Notes: generated from the letters alone by a model not told the origin. A stretch of 64,000 nucleotides of DNA from Actinosynnema sp040640215 (GCF_040640215.1 NZ_JBFABG010000004.1:372001-436000); one strand, 5' to 3'. Positions 1 through 8,447 are shown, numbered from the stretch's first letter. A program made the numbers and translations.

Positions 1-129
1 GTCGGCCAGGTAGACGACCCACGGGTAGTCGCCGATCGACACCCGCGAGCCACCCACCACCCTGGGATCGGCACTCGCCGCGCCCCCGCCCAGCAGAACC
101 AAGACCAGCGCAACCACAAACGACCGCAC
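1..129 (-). CDS. Secreted trypsin-like serine protease, N-terminal fragment
   Basis: Only the first 43 codons lie in the window; the gene runs off the left edge. A GTG start at 127-129 is preceded by a strong GAGGAGGGG ribosome site. The peptide opens with Arg and a hydrophobic stretch (FVVALVLVLLGGGAASA), a classic signal peptide with an AxA-type cleavage site. It is followed by RVVGGSRVSIGDYPWVVYLA, which matches the activation site and first strand of chymotrypsin-fold (S1) proteases (usual pattern R-[IV]-[IV]-G-G). The new N-terminal Val-Val-Gly-Gly would form after removal of a short propeptide. The catalytic His, Asp and Ser lie outside the window, so activity cannot be judged. Confidence 0.8.
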   Translation of the reverse strand, partial: MRSFVVALVLVLLGGGAASADPRVVGGSRVSIGDYPWVVYLAD

Positions 130-229
130 AGCCCCTCCTCTGATCAGAGCAACGAATCAGAGGCTAGCCCGGACGTACGACCGCGCTCGGCCGTTCAGCC
201 CAATGAACGTCCGGTTGCACACGTTCGGC

Positions 230-1246
230 CTACTGGCCGTTGAACTTCGACCGCACCTTGTCCGCCGCACCGACCAGCACGTCGCCGACCTCGTTGAGCA
301 CCTTGACGAGCGGGTCCTCGGAGCGCTCCGCGGAGTCCTTGTAGGACTTCGCGGCGGACTTGAGGTCCTCGGTGAAGGTCGAGGCGGGCCGGTCGTCGTC
401 CCGCCTCGGGTAGGTGCCGGTGAGGATCTCCCGGTACTCCTCGCCCGCCGCCCAGCGCTGGAGCTCGGCGGCCCGCACGACGGCCATCGGGTGCGTGCTG
501 CGCCAGGTCTTGATCAGCTTGAGCAGGCTGTCGCGGACGTCCTCGACCTGCTGGTACTCCTTGGCCTGCTTGAGGAACTCGGCGGTGTCCACCTGGGACA
601 GGTCCATGCCGCCGGCCAGCGCCACGTGCACCCGCAGCGCCGCCGCGGGGTCCTGGCAGACCAGCAGCCCGGCCCGGTCGCAGCTCAGCTCGGTCTTGCG
701 GTACCACTCCAGCAGCGCCGCGATCACCGCGCGCACCGCCCAGAACCCGGCCGGCATCCAGCCCAGCCCGTGCTGGAGCTCCATCAGCCGGAACAGGATG
801 GTCTGGTACAGCGCGTGCCCGGACAGCACGTGGCCCATCTCGTGGCCGATCACGAACCGCCGGCTGTCGTTGTCCAGCAGCTCCAGCAGACCGGTCGACA
901 GCACGATGAACGGCTTGTCGATGCCCAGCGTCCGCGCGTACACCTGCGGGTCGCGCTGCACGAACAGCTCCGGCACCGGGTCGAGGTCCAGCGCCGCCGC
1001 CGCTTCCAACCGGAGCCGGTCCAGATCCGGGTACTGCTTCGGCCCCACGCGGATCGCGGAAGCCACGTACATCAGCCGTTCACCTCTTTCGGTGAACGCA
1101 CCCGCCACTGCCTGCAACACGGGTCCGATTCCCGGCACCGCGCGCAGAACCGCCAACGCCCCCCTGTCGACCGGGTGTTCGTAGGCCCGCGGGCTGATGC
1201 CCGGGAACCGCACACGCGCCGTCGACCGCTCGATCTCCTCGCTCAT
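230..1246 (-). CDS. M48-family zinc metalloprotease
   Basis: The protein has 338 residues. An HEMGH zinc-binding helix within VIGHEMGHVLSGHALYQT identifies an M48 (HtpX/Ste24-like) peptidase; the third ligand is probably the Glu of the later KTELSCDRAGLL segment, a typical M48 motif. A middle hydrophobic stretch (MPAGFWAVRAVIAALLEW) could associate with the membrane, but there is no clear signal peptide. The ATG at 1246 (MSEEIERS) is preferred over an in-frame codon 63 bases upstream because CTGGAAGG lies just before it. The gene is divergent from the hydrolase at 1317, with 70 bp between the two starts. M48 proteins of this kind usually act in membrane protein quality control; the substrate here is unknown. 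Confidence 0.85.
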   Translation of the reverse strand: MSEEIERSTARVRFPGISPRAYEHPVDRGALAVLRAVPGIGPVLQAVAGAFTERGERLMYVASAIRVGPKQYPDLDRLRLEAAAALDLDPVPELFVQRDPQVYARTLGIDKPFIVLSTGLLELLDNDSRRFVIGHEMGHVLSGHALYQTILFRLMELQHGLGWMPAGFWAVRAVIAALLEWYRKTELSCDRAGLLVCQDPAAALRVHVALAGGMDLSQVDTAEFLKQAKEYQQVEDVRDSLLKLIKTWRSTHPMAVVRAAELQRWAAGEEYREILTGTYPRRDDDRPASTFTEDLKSAAKSYKDSAERSEDPLVKVLNEVGDVLVGAADKVRSKFNGQ

Positions 1247-1316
1247 GCCTTCCAGACTGCCACGACCCGCCACCGGCATCTGCCCGAAAGGCGCAATCGG
1301 CGTGCACACTGGCGCG

Positions 1317-2249
1317 ATGACCGCTGACGTGCTCGGTACCGACTACGAGACCCGGACGCTGCCGCTGGGCGGCGGGGACGCGGTCGCGACCCTGGTCCAC
1401 CACCGCGCCCGGCCCGCGACCCGGGGTGCCGTGCTCTACGTCCACGGCTTCGCCGACTACTTCTTCCAAGCGCACGTCGCCGAGCACTTCGCCGCGCGCG
1501 GCTTCGACTTCTACGCGATCGACCTGCGCGCGTACGGCCGGTCCCTCAAGCCCGGCGGTCCCGCGAACTACGTGGCGGACCTGGCCGCGCACTTCGAGGA
1601 GATCGACGCGGCGGTCCGGGTGATCCGCGAGGAGGACCACCACGAGCGGCTGGTGGTGATGGGCCACTCGACCGGCGGGCTGATCACGGCCCTGTGGGCG
1701 CACGAACGACGTGCGGACGACGTGCTGGACGCGTTGGTGCTCAACAGCCCGTGGCTCGACCTGGCCGAGCCGTGGATCACCCGGACCGTCGGCACCGCGT
1801 TCATCCGCGGCATCGGCCGGGTCGCGCCGAGGGTGGTGCTGAAGAAGGGCCTGGGCCCGGTGTACGGCGAGAGCATCCACGCCGACCACCACGGGGAGTG
1901 GGACTTCGACACGACGTGGAAACCGATCGAGGCGTTCCCGGTGCTCGCGGGCTGGCTGCGCGCGGTGCGCCGGGCCCAGGCGCAACTGCACCGGGGGCTG
2001 GACGTGCGGGTGCCGGTGCTGGTGCTGCGCTCCAACCGCAGCCTCCTGCACGCCAAGCGGTGGTCGCCCGAGGCGATGACGGCGGACACCGTGCTGGACG
2101 TCGAGCACATGCAGCGGTGGGCCCCGAAGATCGGCCCGGACGTGACCGTCGTGCAGGTGGACAACGGGATGCACGACCTGTTCCTGTCCGCCGGGCCGGT
2201 GCGGGAACGGGCGTTGGCCGAGGTCGACGAGTTCCTCGACCAGGTCTAG
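1317..2249 (+). CDS. Alpha/beta hydrolase, monoacylglycerol lipase-like
   Basis: This 311-residue serine hydrolase has YVHGFADY as oxyanion strand near residue 41 and the nucleophile elbow VMGHSTGG with Ser about 118. A late His is in DNGMHDLF. The long DYFFQAHVAEHFAARGFDFYAIDLRAYGRS segment is typical of the lysophospholipase (Hydrolase_4) family. The ATG at 1317 is chosen because the family homology begins there; upstream in-frame starts would run into the divergent M48 gene. There is no signal peptide, so it is probably cytoplasmic. The natural ester substrate cannot be told from the sequence. Confidence 0.85.
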   Translation: MTADVLGTDYETRTLPLGGGDAVATLVHHRARPATRGAVLYVHGFADYFFQAHVAEHFAARGFDFYAIDLRAYGRSLKPGGPANYVADLAAHFEEIDAAVRVIREEDHHERLVVMGHSTGGLITALWAHERRADDVLDALVLNSPWLDLAEPWITRTVGTAFIRGIGRVAPRVVLKKGLGPVYGESIHADHHGEWDFDTTWKPIEAFPVLAGWLRAVRRAQAQLHRGLDVRVPVLVLRSNRSLLHAKRWSPEAMTADTVLDVEHMQRWAPKIGPDVTVVQVDNGMHDLFLSAGPVRERALAEVDEFLDQV

Positions 2250-2289
2250 CGCCGAGCGCCGTCCCCGTCCTCTTCCCCGTCCTCGGCCG

Positions 2290-2922
2290 TCAGGCGTTCG
2301 GGGCGGCGGCCAGGAGGCCGGCCCGCGCGGCGACGAGCGCCGCGCGGGCCGCCCGTTCGGCCGCCGCGTGGTCGATCGGCTCGCCGGTGATGAAGATCCG
2401 GTAGTAGAGCGGGGCGCAGGTGAAGCGGATCAACTCGACCGCGTCGGTGTCCGCCGCGAGCTCGCCGCGCTGGATCGCCCGGGTGACCACGACGGCGGCC
2501 TGGGCGTGCCGGGAGGCGTAGAAGTCCTTCTTGGCCTGGCGCGCGCGACTCGACTGCAAGGCCGCCGTGACGACCGCCTCGGGGACGGCGCTGCGGGCGG
2601 GGTCGGTGAAGACGTCCACGACCTCCGTCGCGATGGCGATCAGGTCGCCTTCGAGCGAACCGGTGTCGGGGGCGGGCCACTCGACGTCGCGGCTGCTGTC
2701 GAGGGCGTCGGCGATGAGGACGTCGACGGTGCCCCAACGGCGGTAGACGGTCGTCTTGTGCACGCCGGCGCGGTCGGCCACGTTCTCGACGGTCATGCCG
2801 AGGTAACCGCACCGGACGAGCTCGGCGTAGGTGGCTTCGAGCACGACGGCGCGGACGCGGGCGGAACGCCCACCGGGTCGGTTGGTCACGAAACTCCCGT
2901 TCTCGTGCGGAGGCACCGCCAT
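2290..2922 (-). CDS. TetR-family repressor of the adjacent acetyltransferase
   Basis: This 210-residue regulator has an N-terminal TetR helix-turn-helix (VRCGYLGMTVENVADRAGVH then KTTVYRRWGTVDVLI, about residues 35-75) and a C-terminal TetR_C-type ligand domain. It is divergent from the Vat-like acetyltransferase at 3000. The 77-bp gap contains two near-identical palindromes (2926-2945 and 2970-2989), the nearer one only 3 bases from the ATG. This layout predicts autorepression plus repression of the acetyltransferase, relieved by a small ligand that could be the acetyltransferase substrate. The ligand is unknown. Confidence 0.88.
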   Translation of the reverse strand: MAVPPHENGSFVTNRPGGRSARVRAVVLEATYAELVRCGYLGMTVENVADRAGVHKTTVYRRWGTVDVLIADALDSSRDVEWPAPDTGSLEGDLIAIATEVVDVFTDPARSAVPEAVVTAALQSSRARQAKKDFYASRHAQAAVVVTRAIQRGELAADTDAVELIRFTCAPLYYRIFITGEPIDHAAAERAARAALVAARAGLLAAAPNA

Positions 2923-2925
2923 CTT

Positions 2926-2945
2926 AACGCAACAGCAGTTGCATT
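2926..2945. promoter_or_regulatory. Operator 1 of the TetR regulator
   Basis: The sequence AACGCAACAGCAGTTGCATT is an inverted repeat with core GCAAC-N4-GTTGC, framed by AA and TT. A second copy lies 44 bp downstream, about four helical turns, so two dimers would bind the same face of the DNA. It directly abuts the TetR start codon. Confidence 0.75.
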
Positions 2946-2969
2946 TAGGCCGAGTCGCGTGCCAGTCTT

Positions 2970-2989
2970 AACGCAACACGAGTTGCGAT
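2970..2989. promoter_or_regulatory. Operator 2 of the TetR regulator
   Basis: The sequence AACGCAACACGAGTTGCGAT carries the same GCAAC-N4-GTTGC core as operator 1, extended to a perfect 6-bp half site (CGCAAC/GTTGCG). It ends 10 bases before the TTG start of the acetyltransferase and overlaps its AGGAG ribosome site region, so bound repressor would block transcription or initiation. Confidence 0.75.
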
Positions 2990-2999
2990 AGGAGTCGCC

Positions 3000-3659
3000 T
3001 TGACGCCCAGCCCGAACGTCCTGCACCCCCTGCCCGACCACCCCCGCGTGGTGCTGCTCAAACCGCTGCTGGAGGACTCCCCGACCATCGAGGTCGGCGA
3101 CTACACCTATTACGACGACCCGGACCGCGCCACCGAGTTCGCCACCCGCAACGTGCTCTACGGGTACGGCGCGGAAAAACTGGTCATCGGCCGGTTCTGC
3201 GCCCTGGCCACCGACACCCGCTTCATCATGGCCGGCGCGAACCACCTGACCACCGGCGTCTCCACGTTCCCCTTCACGATCTTCGGCGGCTCGTGGGCCG
3301 AGAGCACCCTCGACCTCATGACGGGCATGGAGACGCGCGGCGACACGGTGGTCGGCAACGACGTCTGGTTCGGCTACCGCACCCTCGTCATGCCGGGTGT
3401 GCGCATCGGCGACGGCGCGATCATCGCGACCGGCGCAGTGGTGACGTCGGACGTGCCGCCCTACACCGTGGTCGGCGGCAACCCGGCCCGCCCGGTCAAG
3501 CAGCGCTACTCCGACGAGGGCGTCGACCTGCTGCTGCGCGCCGCGTGGTGGGACTGGCCGATCGAGCTGGTGACGGCGAACGTCCGCACGATCATGTCCG
3601 GCACCCCCGACCAGGTCGCGGCCATCGCACAGACGAACGACCTGTTCCGGGAGGGGTGA
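3000..3659 (+). CDS. Vat/CatB-type acyl-CoA O-acetyltransferase (hexapeptide repeat)
   Basis: This 219-residue protein is a left-handed beta-helix xenobiotic acetyltransferase. It shows the family signature around FIMAGANHLTTG with the presumed catalytic His at residue 82, the position reported for streptogramin acetyltransferase Vat(D). It also has GDTVVGNDVWFGYRTLVMPG, VRIGDGAIIATGAVVTSDVP and VVGGNPARPVKQRY. Family members transfer acetyl from acetyl-CoA to hydroxyls of streptogramin A or chloramphenicol; plain xenobiotic or sugar acetylation is also possible. The TTG start is supported by ATAGGAG six bases upstream. Pairing with a divergent TetR and two operators suggests inducible resistance or self-protection. 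Confidence 0.85.
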   Translation: MTPSPNVLHPLPDHPRVVLLKPLLEDSPTIEVGDYTYYDDPDRATEFATRNVLYGYGAEKLVIGRFCALATDTRFIMAGANHLTTGVSTFPFTIFGGSWAESTLDLMTGMETRGDTVVGNDVWFGYRTLVMPGVRIGDGAIIATGAVVTSDVPPYTVVGGNPARPVKQRYSDEGVDLLLRAAWWDWPIELVTANVRTIMSGTPDQVAAIAQTNDLFREG

Positions 3660-3666
3660 CCGGACC

Positions 3667-3694
3667 GGCGGTGGCGATCCGGCGGTGGCGATCC
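3667..3694. repeat. Perfect 14-bp tandem duplication
   Basis: GGCGGTGGCGATCC occurs twice head to tail, 8 bases after the acetyltransferase stop codon. It lies in the 91-bp convergent gap before mycothione reductase. It looks like a slippage product with no visible function. Confidence 0.8.
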
Positions 3695-3750
3695 CCCTGG
3701 TGGACACCGACCTGCGGTGCACTTCGCCGGAGTGATCGGGCGGGCCGTGA

Positions 3751-5124
3751 TCAGTCCAGGTCGAGACCGAGCAACGCGTTCTCCACGACCTCGGGCATGG
3801 CGGGGTGGATCCAGTACTGGCCGCGCGCCATCGACTTCGCGTCCAGTCCGAAGCTCATCGCCTGCACGATCGGCTGGATCACGCTGGAGGCCTGCGGTCC
3901 GATGATGTGCGCGCCCAGGATCTGCCCGGTCGCCGGGTCGGCCAGCACCTTGGCGAACCCGGTGGTGTCCTCCATCGCCCAGCCGTAGGCGATGGCCGCG
4001 TAGTCCTGCTTCGCCGCCACGTACCGGACGCCGCGCGCCACCGCCTGCTCCTCGGTCAGCCCGACGGAGGCGATCTGCGGCGACGAGAACACCGCCGAGG
4101 GCACGAACCGGTGGTCGGCGGCGATCGGCGCGTCGGGGTGCAGCAGGTTGTGCTGCACCACCTTGGCCTCGTGGTTGGCCACGTGCTTGAGCTGGTACTC
4201 GGAGCTGATGTCGCCGAGCGCGTAGACGCCGTCGACGGACGTCCGCTGGTGCTCGTCGACCACGATCCGCCCGTCCGGGTGCACGTCGATCCCGGCGGCG
4301 GCCAGGTCGAGCAGGTCGGAGTTGGGCGTGCGGCCGACCGCCACCAGCAGCTCGTCCGACGCCACCACCTCGGACCCGTCCGGGCCCTTCAGGTGCAGCC
4401 GCACCTCGCCGTCGACGCGTTCGGCGCGCACGGCCTTGCGGCCCAGGCGCACGTCCCACTTCCGCTCCGCGAGGGAGGTGAAGCGGTCGGCGACGTCGCG
4501 GTCCTCGTGGCGCAGCAGCACGTCCGAGCGGCCGATGACGGTCACCGCGACGCCGAACGAGGAGAACACGTGCGCGAACTCGGCCGCGACGAACCCGCTG
4601 CCGAGGATGGTCAGCCGGGCGGGCAGGGCGTCGAGCCGCATGATCGTGTCGGACGTGCGGTAGCCGGTCGACGCGAGGTCCGCGACGTCCGGCACCACCG
4701 GGCGGGAGCCCGCGGCGAGCACGAACCGGTCGGCGGTGATCACCTCACCGGTGCCGGTGTCCAGGGTCTTCGGGCCGACGAACCGGGCGGTGCCCTCGAA
4801 CAGGGTGGTGTTCGGGTTGTCCTCGGCCCGCCAGTGCCGCCCGCCCGTGGAGATCGGGTCGATGCGACCGAAGATCCGGTCGCGCACGTCCGTCCACCGG
4901 ACGCCGTCCAGCGTCGCGTCGACGCCCAGGCGCGCGCCGACGGCGGGTGCCGCGGCCAGGTCCGCGGTGTGCACGAACATCTTGGTGGGGATGCACCCGA
5001 CGTTCAGGCACGTGCCGCCGAACACGCCCTTCTCGACGATCGCGATGTTCCAGCCCGCGAATCGCTCGTCGGCGATCGAGTTGCCGGAACCGGTGCCGAT
5101 GATGACCAGGTCGAAGTGCCTCAC
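3751..5124 (-). CDS. mtr: Mycothione reductase
   Basis: This 457-residue flavoprotein disulfide reductase reduces mycothiol disulfide with NADPH, keeping the actinobacterial thiol pool reduced. Visible features are the FAD dinucleotide motif IIGTGSGNS at residues 8-16, the redox pair in GGTCLNVGCIPTKMF (Cys39 and Cys44), a second nucleotide motif ILGSGFVAAEFAHVF, the FAD motif GVYALGDISSEYQLKHVANH and the C-terminal His-Glu dyad in HPAMPEVVENALLG. The GTGSGN opening and the GQYWIHPAMPEVVENALLG tail match M. tuberculosis Mtr closely from memory, unlike lipoamide dehydrogenase. The PEBP gene lies 39 bp upstream on the same strand, possibly one transcript. Confidence 0.93.
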   Translation of the reverse strand: MRHFDLVIIGTGSGNSIADERFAGWNIAIVEKGVFGGTCLNVGCIPTKMFVHTADLAAAPAVGARLGVDATLDGVRWTDVRDRIFGRIDPISTGGRHWRAEDNPNTTLFEGTARFVGPKTLDTGTGEVITADRFVLAAGSRPVVPDVADLASTGYRTSDTIMRLDALPARLTILGSGFVAAEFAHVFSSFGVAVTVIGRSDVLLRHEDRDVADRFTSLAERKWDVRLGRKAVRAERVDGEVRLHLKGPDGSEVVASDELLVAVGRTPNSDLLDLAAAGIDVHPDGRIVVDEHQRTSVDGVYALGDISSEYQLKHVANHEAKVVQHNLLHPDAPIAADHRFVPSAVFSSPQIASVGLTEEQAVARGVRYVAAKQDYAAIAYGWAMEDTTGFAKVLADPATGQILGAHIIGPQASSVIQPIVQAMSFGLDAKSMARGQYWIHPAMPEVVENALLGLDLD

Positions 5125-5163
5125 GTCCTGGTGAACCCCGGACGCGGGGCGCTCATTCCCGGG

Positions 5164-5691
5164 TCAGCTCGCGTAGGTGGGCGTGATGATCGCGCGGGCC
5201 AGCGTGTGGAAGGCCAGGTTGAAGCTCACGGCGGCGGGCGAGGAGTCCGGCGTCACGTCCAGCTCGGCGACGTCCACCGCGTGCACCACGAAGAAGTACC
5301 GGTGCGCCCGGTCACCGGGCGGCGGGGCGGCACCCCCGAAGGACCGGGTGCCGTAGTCGTTGCGCACGTGGAACGCGTCGCCCGGGAGGGTGTCGTCGGA
5401 CGCGCCCGCGCCGGTGTCCAGCGACGTGGTCGACGCGGGGAGGTTCACCGCGACCCAGTGCCAGAAACCGGACGGGGTGGGCGCGTCCGGGTCGAAGCAG
5501 GTGACCACGAAGCTGCGCGTCGCGGCCGGGAAGCCCGTCCAGGACAGCTCCGGCGACGTGTCGCCGGCCGCGTTCACCTGGGCCTGGGGCAGGGTCTCGC
5601 CGTCGCGCACGTCCTCGGACGTCACCGCGAACGCCGCCGTGGCGGGCAGCAGCGAGTAGGGGTCGGGAGCGACCGGGCGCTCAAGGCTCAT
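5164..5691 (-). CDS. YbhB/YbcL family PEBP-like protein
   Basis: The protein has 175 residues. It shows the phosphatidylethanolamine-binding-like fold signatures: PELSWTGFP, the ligand-site DPDAPTPSGFWHWVAVNLP and NDYGTRSFGGAAPPPGDRAHRYFFVVHAVD. Bacterial YbhB/YbcL proteins bind anionic or small ligands and their role is poorly known. The ATG at 5691 (MSLERPVAPDPYS) has an AGGA site upstream; longer in-frame starts lack family similarity. No signal peptide is seen. It stands just upstream of mycothione reductase on the same strand. Confidence 0.88.
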   Translation of the reverse strand: MSLERPVAPDPYSLLPATAAFAVTSEDVRDGETLPQAQVNAAGDTSPELSWTGFPAATRSFVVTCFDPDAPTPSGFWHWVAVNLPASTTSLDTGAGASDDTLPGDAFHVRNDYGTRSFGGAAPPPGDRAHRYFFVVHAVDVAELDVTPDSSPAAVSFNLAFHTLARAIITPTYAS

Positions 5692-5849
5692 CGGAGTCCT
5701 CCACAATCGGGTCAACTGGACCCTACCGTCGGGTGAACTGCGTTGCAGATTCATCACCGGCCACCCTCGGAAGCCCGGTGCACGCCCCAAAATGAGGGCA
5801 CGGCTCCCTGACTCCGCAGGGGTGCCGAACCCATGGGGGATCTCCAGCG

Positions 5850-6668
5850 ATGCTTCGAAGGATCGGAGTGGCGGTCACGGCTGCCCTGGCCGTCGTCACG
5901 GTGTCCTGCGGCACGGAACCGGTGGCCCCGCCGCCGGTCACCGCGCCCGGCAGCACCACGACCGCGCCGACCACCACACCGCCCACCGCGGTCCCCGGTC
6001 CGGGCGGCACGACGGTGCCGGTGTTCCAGCACCCGTACGAGTACGGCACCGCCCAGGCGACGGTCCCCGCCTCGCCGGACGGGTTGCTGCCGGTGGTGCG
6101 CCGGATCGAGACCGACAAGCCGTACGTGTTCATCACCATCGACGACGGCGCGGTCCGGCACCCGGCGGCGCTGGAGCTGATGCGCTCGTCGAACGTGCGG
6201 CCGTCGCTGTTCCTCAACACCAAGCACGTGCGGGACGGGCCGCCGTTCTTCCAGGCGCTCCAGGACCAGGCCGGGGCGCGGGTGCACGCGCACACCGCGA
6301 ACCACCCGAACCTCCACGGCAAGGGCTACGAGTTCCAGAAGCAGGAGATCTGCGGCAACGCCGACTACCTCCAGGGGCAGTTGGGCGTGCGGCCCGCGCT
6401 GTTCCGGCCGCCGTTCGGCAACTACGACGCCACCACCCGGCGCGCGGCCACCGACTGCGGCTTCTCGGCGCTGGTCATGTGGACGGCGGCGGTGAACGAC
6501 GGCGTGGTGCAGTTCCAGGCGGGCGCGAAGCTGAACGCGGGCGACGTCGTGCTGATGCACTTCCGGCAGACGTTCGTCGAGGACTTCGTGGCGTTCCTCG
6601 CCCGGTGCAGGCAGGACGGCCTGACGCCGGTCCCGTTGGAGGACTTCCTGGCCACCACCCGGCCGTAA
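5850..6668 (+). CDS. Lipoprotein polysaccharide deacetylase (NodB domain)
   Basis: The 272-residue protein opens with a lipoprotein signal peptide ending in VTVSC (lipidated Cys20), then a Pro/Thr-rich linker to about residue 60. The catalytic domain has FITIDDGAV (motif 1, metal Asp and base Asp), HAHTANHPNL (the HxxxH metal pair in motif 2) and RPPFGNYD (motif 3), with motif 5 in GDVVLMHF. These place it in carbohydrate esterase family 4. It should act outside the membrane on peptidoglycan or another N-acetylated glycan. The spacing to the next gene (81 bp, with a hairpin at 6703-6733) suggests separate transcription. Confidence 0.87.
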   Translation: MLRRIGVAVTAALAVVTVSCGTEPVAPPPVTAPGSTTTAPTTTPPTAVPGPGGTTVPVFQHPYEYGTAQATVPASPDGLLPVVRRIETDKPYVFITIDDGAVRHPAALELMRSSNVRPSLFLNTKHVRDGPPFFQALQDQAGARVHAHTANHPNLHGKGYEFQKQEICGNADYLQGQLGVRPALFRPPFGNYDATTRRAATDCGFSALVMWTAAVNDGVVQFQAGAKLNAGDVVLMHFRQTFVEDFVAFLARCRQDGLTPVPLEDFLATTRP

Positions 6669-6702
6669 CGACCTTGCGGGGGCGTGAAGACCCGGTGAAC
6701 GT

Positions 6703-6733
6703 CGGACCGGGTCCGGGCCGGGCGGCCGGTCCG
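6703..6733 (+). terminator. Hairpin after the deacetylase gene
   Basis: CGGACCGG and CCGGTCCG form an 8-bp stem around a 15-base G/C-rich loop, 34 bases after the stop codon. No T-run follows, so termination efficiency is uncertain. Confidence 0.4.
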
Positions 6734-6749
6734 CGACCGAGAATTCGGT

Positions 6750-8396
6750 GTGCAGATGCTGCGGTCCGCGCTGGACTTCCTCGGTGGTCCCGGCCCGGTG
6801 GCGCTCGCGATCGCGTTGCTGTTCGCGACCCCGGTCATCGACCGGCTCTTCGTGCGCCGCAAGCGGGTCGGGTTCCGCGTGCTGTACAACTCCAAGATCG
6901 GGCTGGGTCCCGAGCAGCTCCACGACGGGACGGACGCGCACGCCCCGCAGCTCCGCGAGCTGGTGCGGGTGCTGGACCGGATGTCGATCGTCGTCATCCG
7001 GGTGCGCAACTCCGGCACCTACGACATCGGCGCGGACGACTTCGACAAGCCGCTGGCGTTCACCTTCGGCACCCGCGTGGTGTGGAACGCCAGGGTGTCC
7101 GAGGCCGGTTCGGAGGAGCTGCGCGCCGAGGTGCGGCGCAGCCTCCAGTTCTTCGGCCGGGAGGAGGGGCAGGTCCGCGCGCCGCTGACGACCGTGCGGG
7201 AGCGGATGGCGTCGAGCGTGGGCCGGCTGTTCCGCTCCGGCCCGGACCGTCCGCCCGCGATGGCCGAACCGGTGTGGCACGGCGTGCGGCTGGACGGGTT
7301 GACGTTGCGCCGCAAGCAGAAGTTCAAGCTGCTGGTCGTGCTGCGCGAGCCGGAGGGCAACCGCGACGGCGAGCTCGGCAAGGAGGTCAAGGTCTCCGGG
7401 AGCCTGGGCGGCGCGGGCGTGCTGCACGACGAGAAGCAGGAGCGGTTCCTCACCCTGCCGAGGCTGACCGGCGGGCTGGCGGCGCTGCTGGCGGGCGTGC
7501 TGGTGCTGACCCTCGCGTGGACGCCGGACGTGCGGGACCCGACCGTCCCGTGCGGGACCGGCACGCTGCGGGTCGAGGGGTCCAGCGTGTTCATGCCGAC
7601 CATGGCCCGGATCGCCGAGCAGTACGCGAAGGCGTGCCCGGGTGCGCACGTCCAGACCGAGGCCACCGGCAGCATCGCGGGCGTCCGGGCGGTCGCCGCG
7701 GCCGACCCGGGCACGGCGCTGGTGGCGCTGGCGGACGGCAGGCAGGAGACCTCGGAGGTGGTGGGGCAGCAGGCGGCGATCGTGGTCTACCACGTGGTGG
7801 TGCACGACTCGGTGGGCCTCGACGCGCTCACCCTGGACCAGTTGCGCGGCATCTACGCCGGCCGGTACACCGACTGGCAGCAGCTTCGCGGCGGCGACCC
7901 GCTGCCGATCCGGGTCATCGGCCGGGGCAGCGAGTCCGGCACCCGCGAGCTGTTCGAGCGCCGCGTGCTGGGCACCACGGAGGGCGCGCTGTCCTCCAAC
8001 GACTGCCGCTCCCGGGACCGCGACCCGCAGGCACCGGTGATCCGGTGCGAGCGGGACAAGAACAGCGACGTGGTGCGCGAGATCGCCGCCGTGGAGGGGG
8101 CCGTGGGGTACGCCGACGCGCCATCGGTGGCCGAGGCCCGCAAGACCGCCGAGCTGACCGCGTTGTCGTTGGACGGCAAGGTGTTCGACGCGGTGTCCGG
8201 GGTGGATTCGGGCTACCGGTTCTGGACCGTCGAATACCTGTACACCAAGGCGCAGCCGGCCGAGGACTCGTTGCCGGGCAAGTTCATCAAGTACGCGCGC
8301 GAGCACGACGACGCCCGCATCCGGATGAAGGACGCGGGCTATTTGCCGTGCCGGACGCCCGAGGGCGGCCCGCTGGAGCTGTGCAACCTGCGCTAG
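6750..8396 (+). CDS. Membrane-tethered PstS-like substrate-binding protein
   Basis: This 548-residue protein starts at GTG 6750. It has a short hydrophobic segment at about residues 16-33, a basic stop-transfer (FVRRKRV), then about 200 residues predicted to lie inside the cell. A second membrane segment spans about 241-258 (GGLAALLAGVLVLTLAW). The last 280 residues are a periplasmic-binding-protein fold like PstS: GTGTLRVEGSSVFMPTMARI, then RGIYAGRYTDWQQLRGGDPL and IGRGSESGTRELFERRVLG. No pstC/A/B genes are nearby, so it may sense rather than transport an anion such as phosphate. The inside domain was not recognised. Confidence 0.75.
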   Translation: MQMLRSALDFLGGPGPVALAIALLFATPVIDRLFVRRKRVGFRVLYNSKIGLGPEQLHDGTDAHAPQLRELVRVLDRMSIVVIRVRNSGTYDIGADDFDKPLAFTFGTRVVWNARVSEAGSEELRAEVRRSLQFFGREEGQVRAPLTTVRERMASSVGRLFRSGPDRPPAMAEPVWHGVRLDGLTLRRKQKFKLLVVLREPEGNRDGELGKEVKVSGSLGGAGVLHDEKQERFLTLPRLTGGLAALLAGVLVLTLAWTPDVRDPTVPCGTGTLRVEGSSVFMPTMARIAEQYAKACPGAHVQTEATGSIAGVRAVAAADPGTALVALADGRQETSEVVGQQAAIVVYHVVVHDSVGLDALTLDQLRGIYAGRYTDWQQLRGGDPLPIRVIGRGSESGTRELFERRVLGTTEGALSSNDCRSRDRDPQAPVIRCERDKNSDVVREIAAVEGAVGYADAPSVAEARKTAELTALSLDGKVFDAVSGVDSGYRFWTVEYLYTKAQPAEDSLPGKFIKYAREHDDARIRMKDAGYLPCRTPEGGPLELCNLR

Positions 8397-8398
8397 CC

Positions 8399-8439
8399 GA
8401 CTGCTCGGCGGACCGGGGTGCCCGGTCCGCCGAGCAGTC
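8399..8439. terminator. Bidirectional terminator between the PstS-like gene and lon
   Basis: A perfect 19-bp stem (8399-8417 with 8421-8439) closes on a GTG triloop and lies between the convergent 3' ends (stops at 8396 and 8448). It is rich in G/C and lacks a long T-run, as usual in actinomycetes. It can serve both strands. Confidence 0.85.
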
Positions 8440-8447
8440 GCCCGGCC

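Noticed and set aside
1080..2174. A 364-codon minus-strand ORF opposite the first hydrolase
   Set aside because: Antisense of a gene with intact catalytic motifs and start; no domain pattern.
5754..8306. An 850-codon minus-strand frame opposite the deacetylase and PstS-like genes
   Set aside because: No motifs, composition typical of antisense reading; both plus-strand genes have clear domains.
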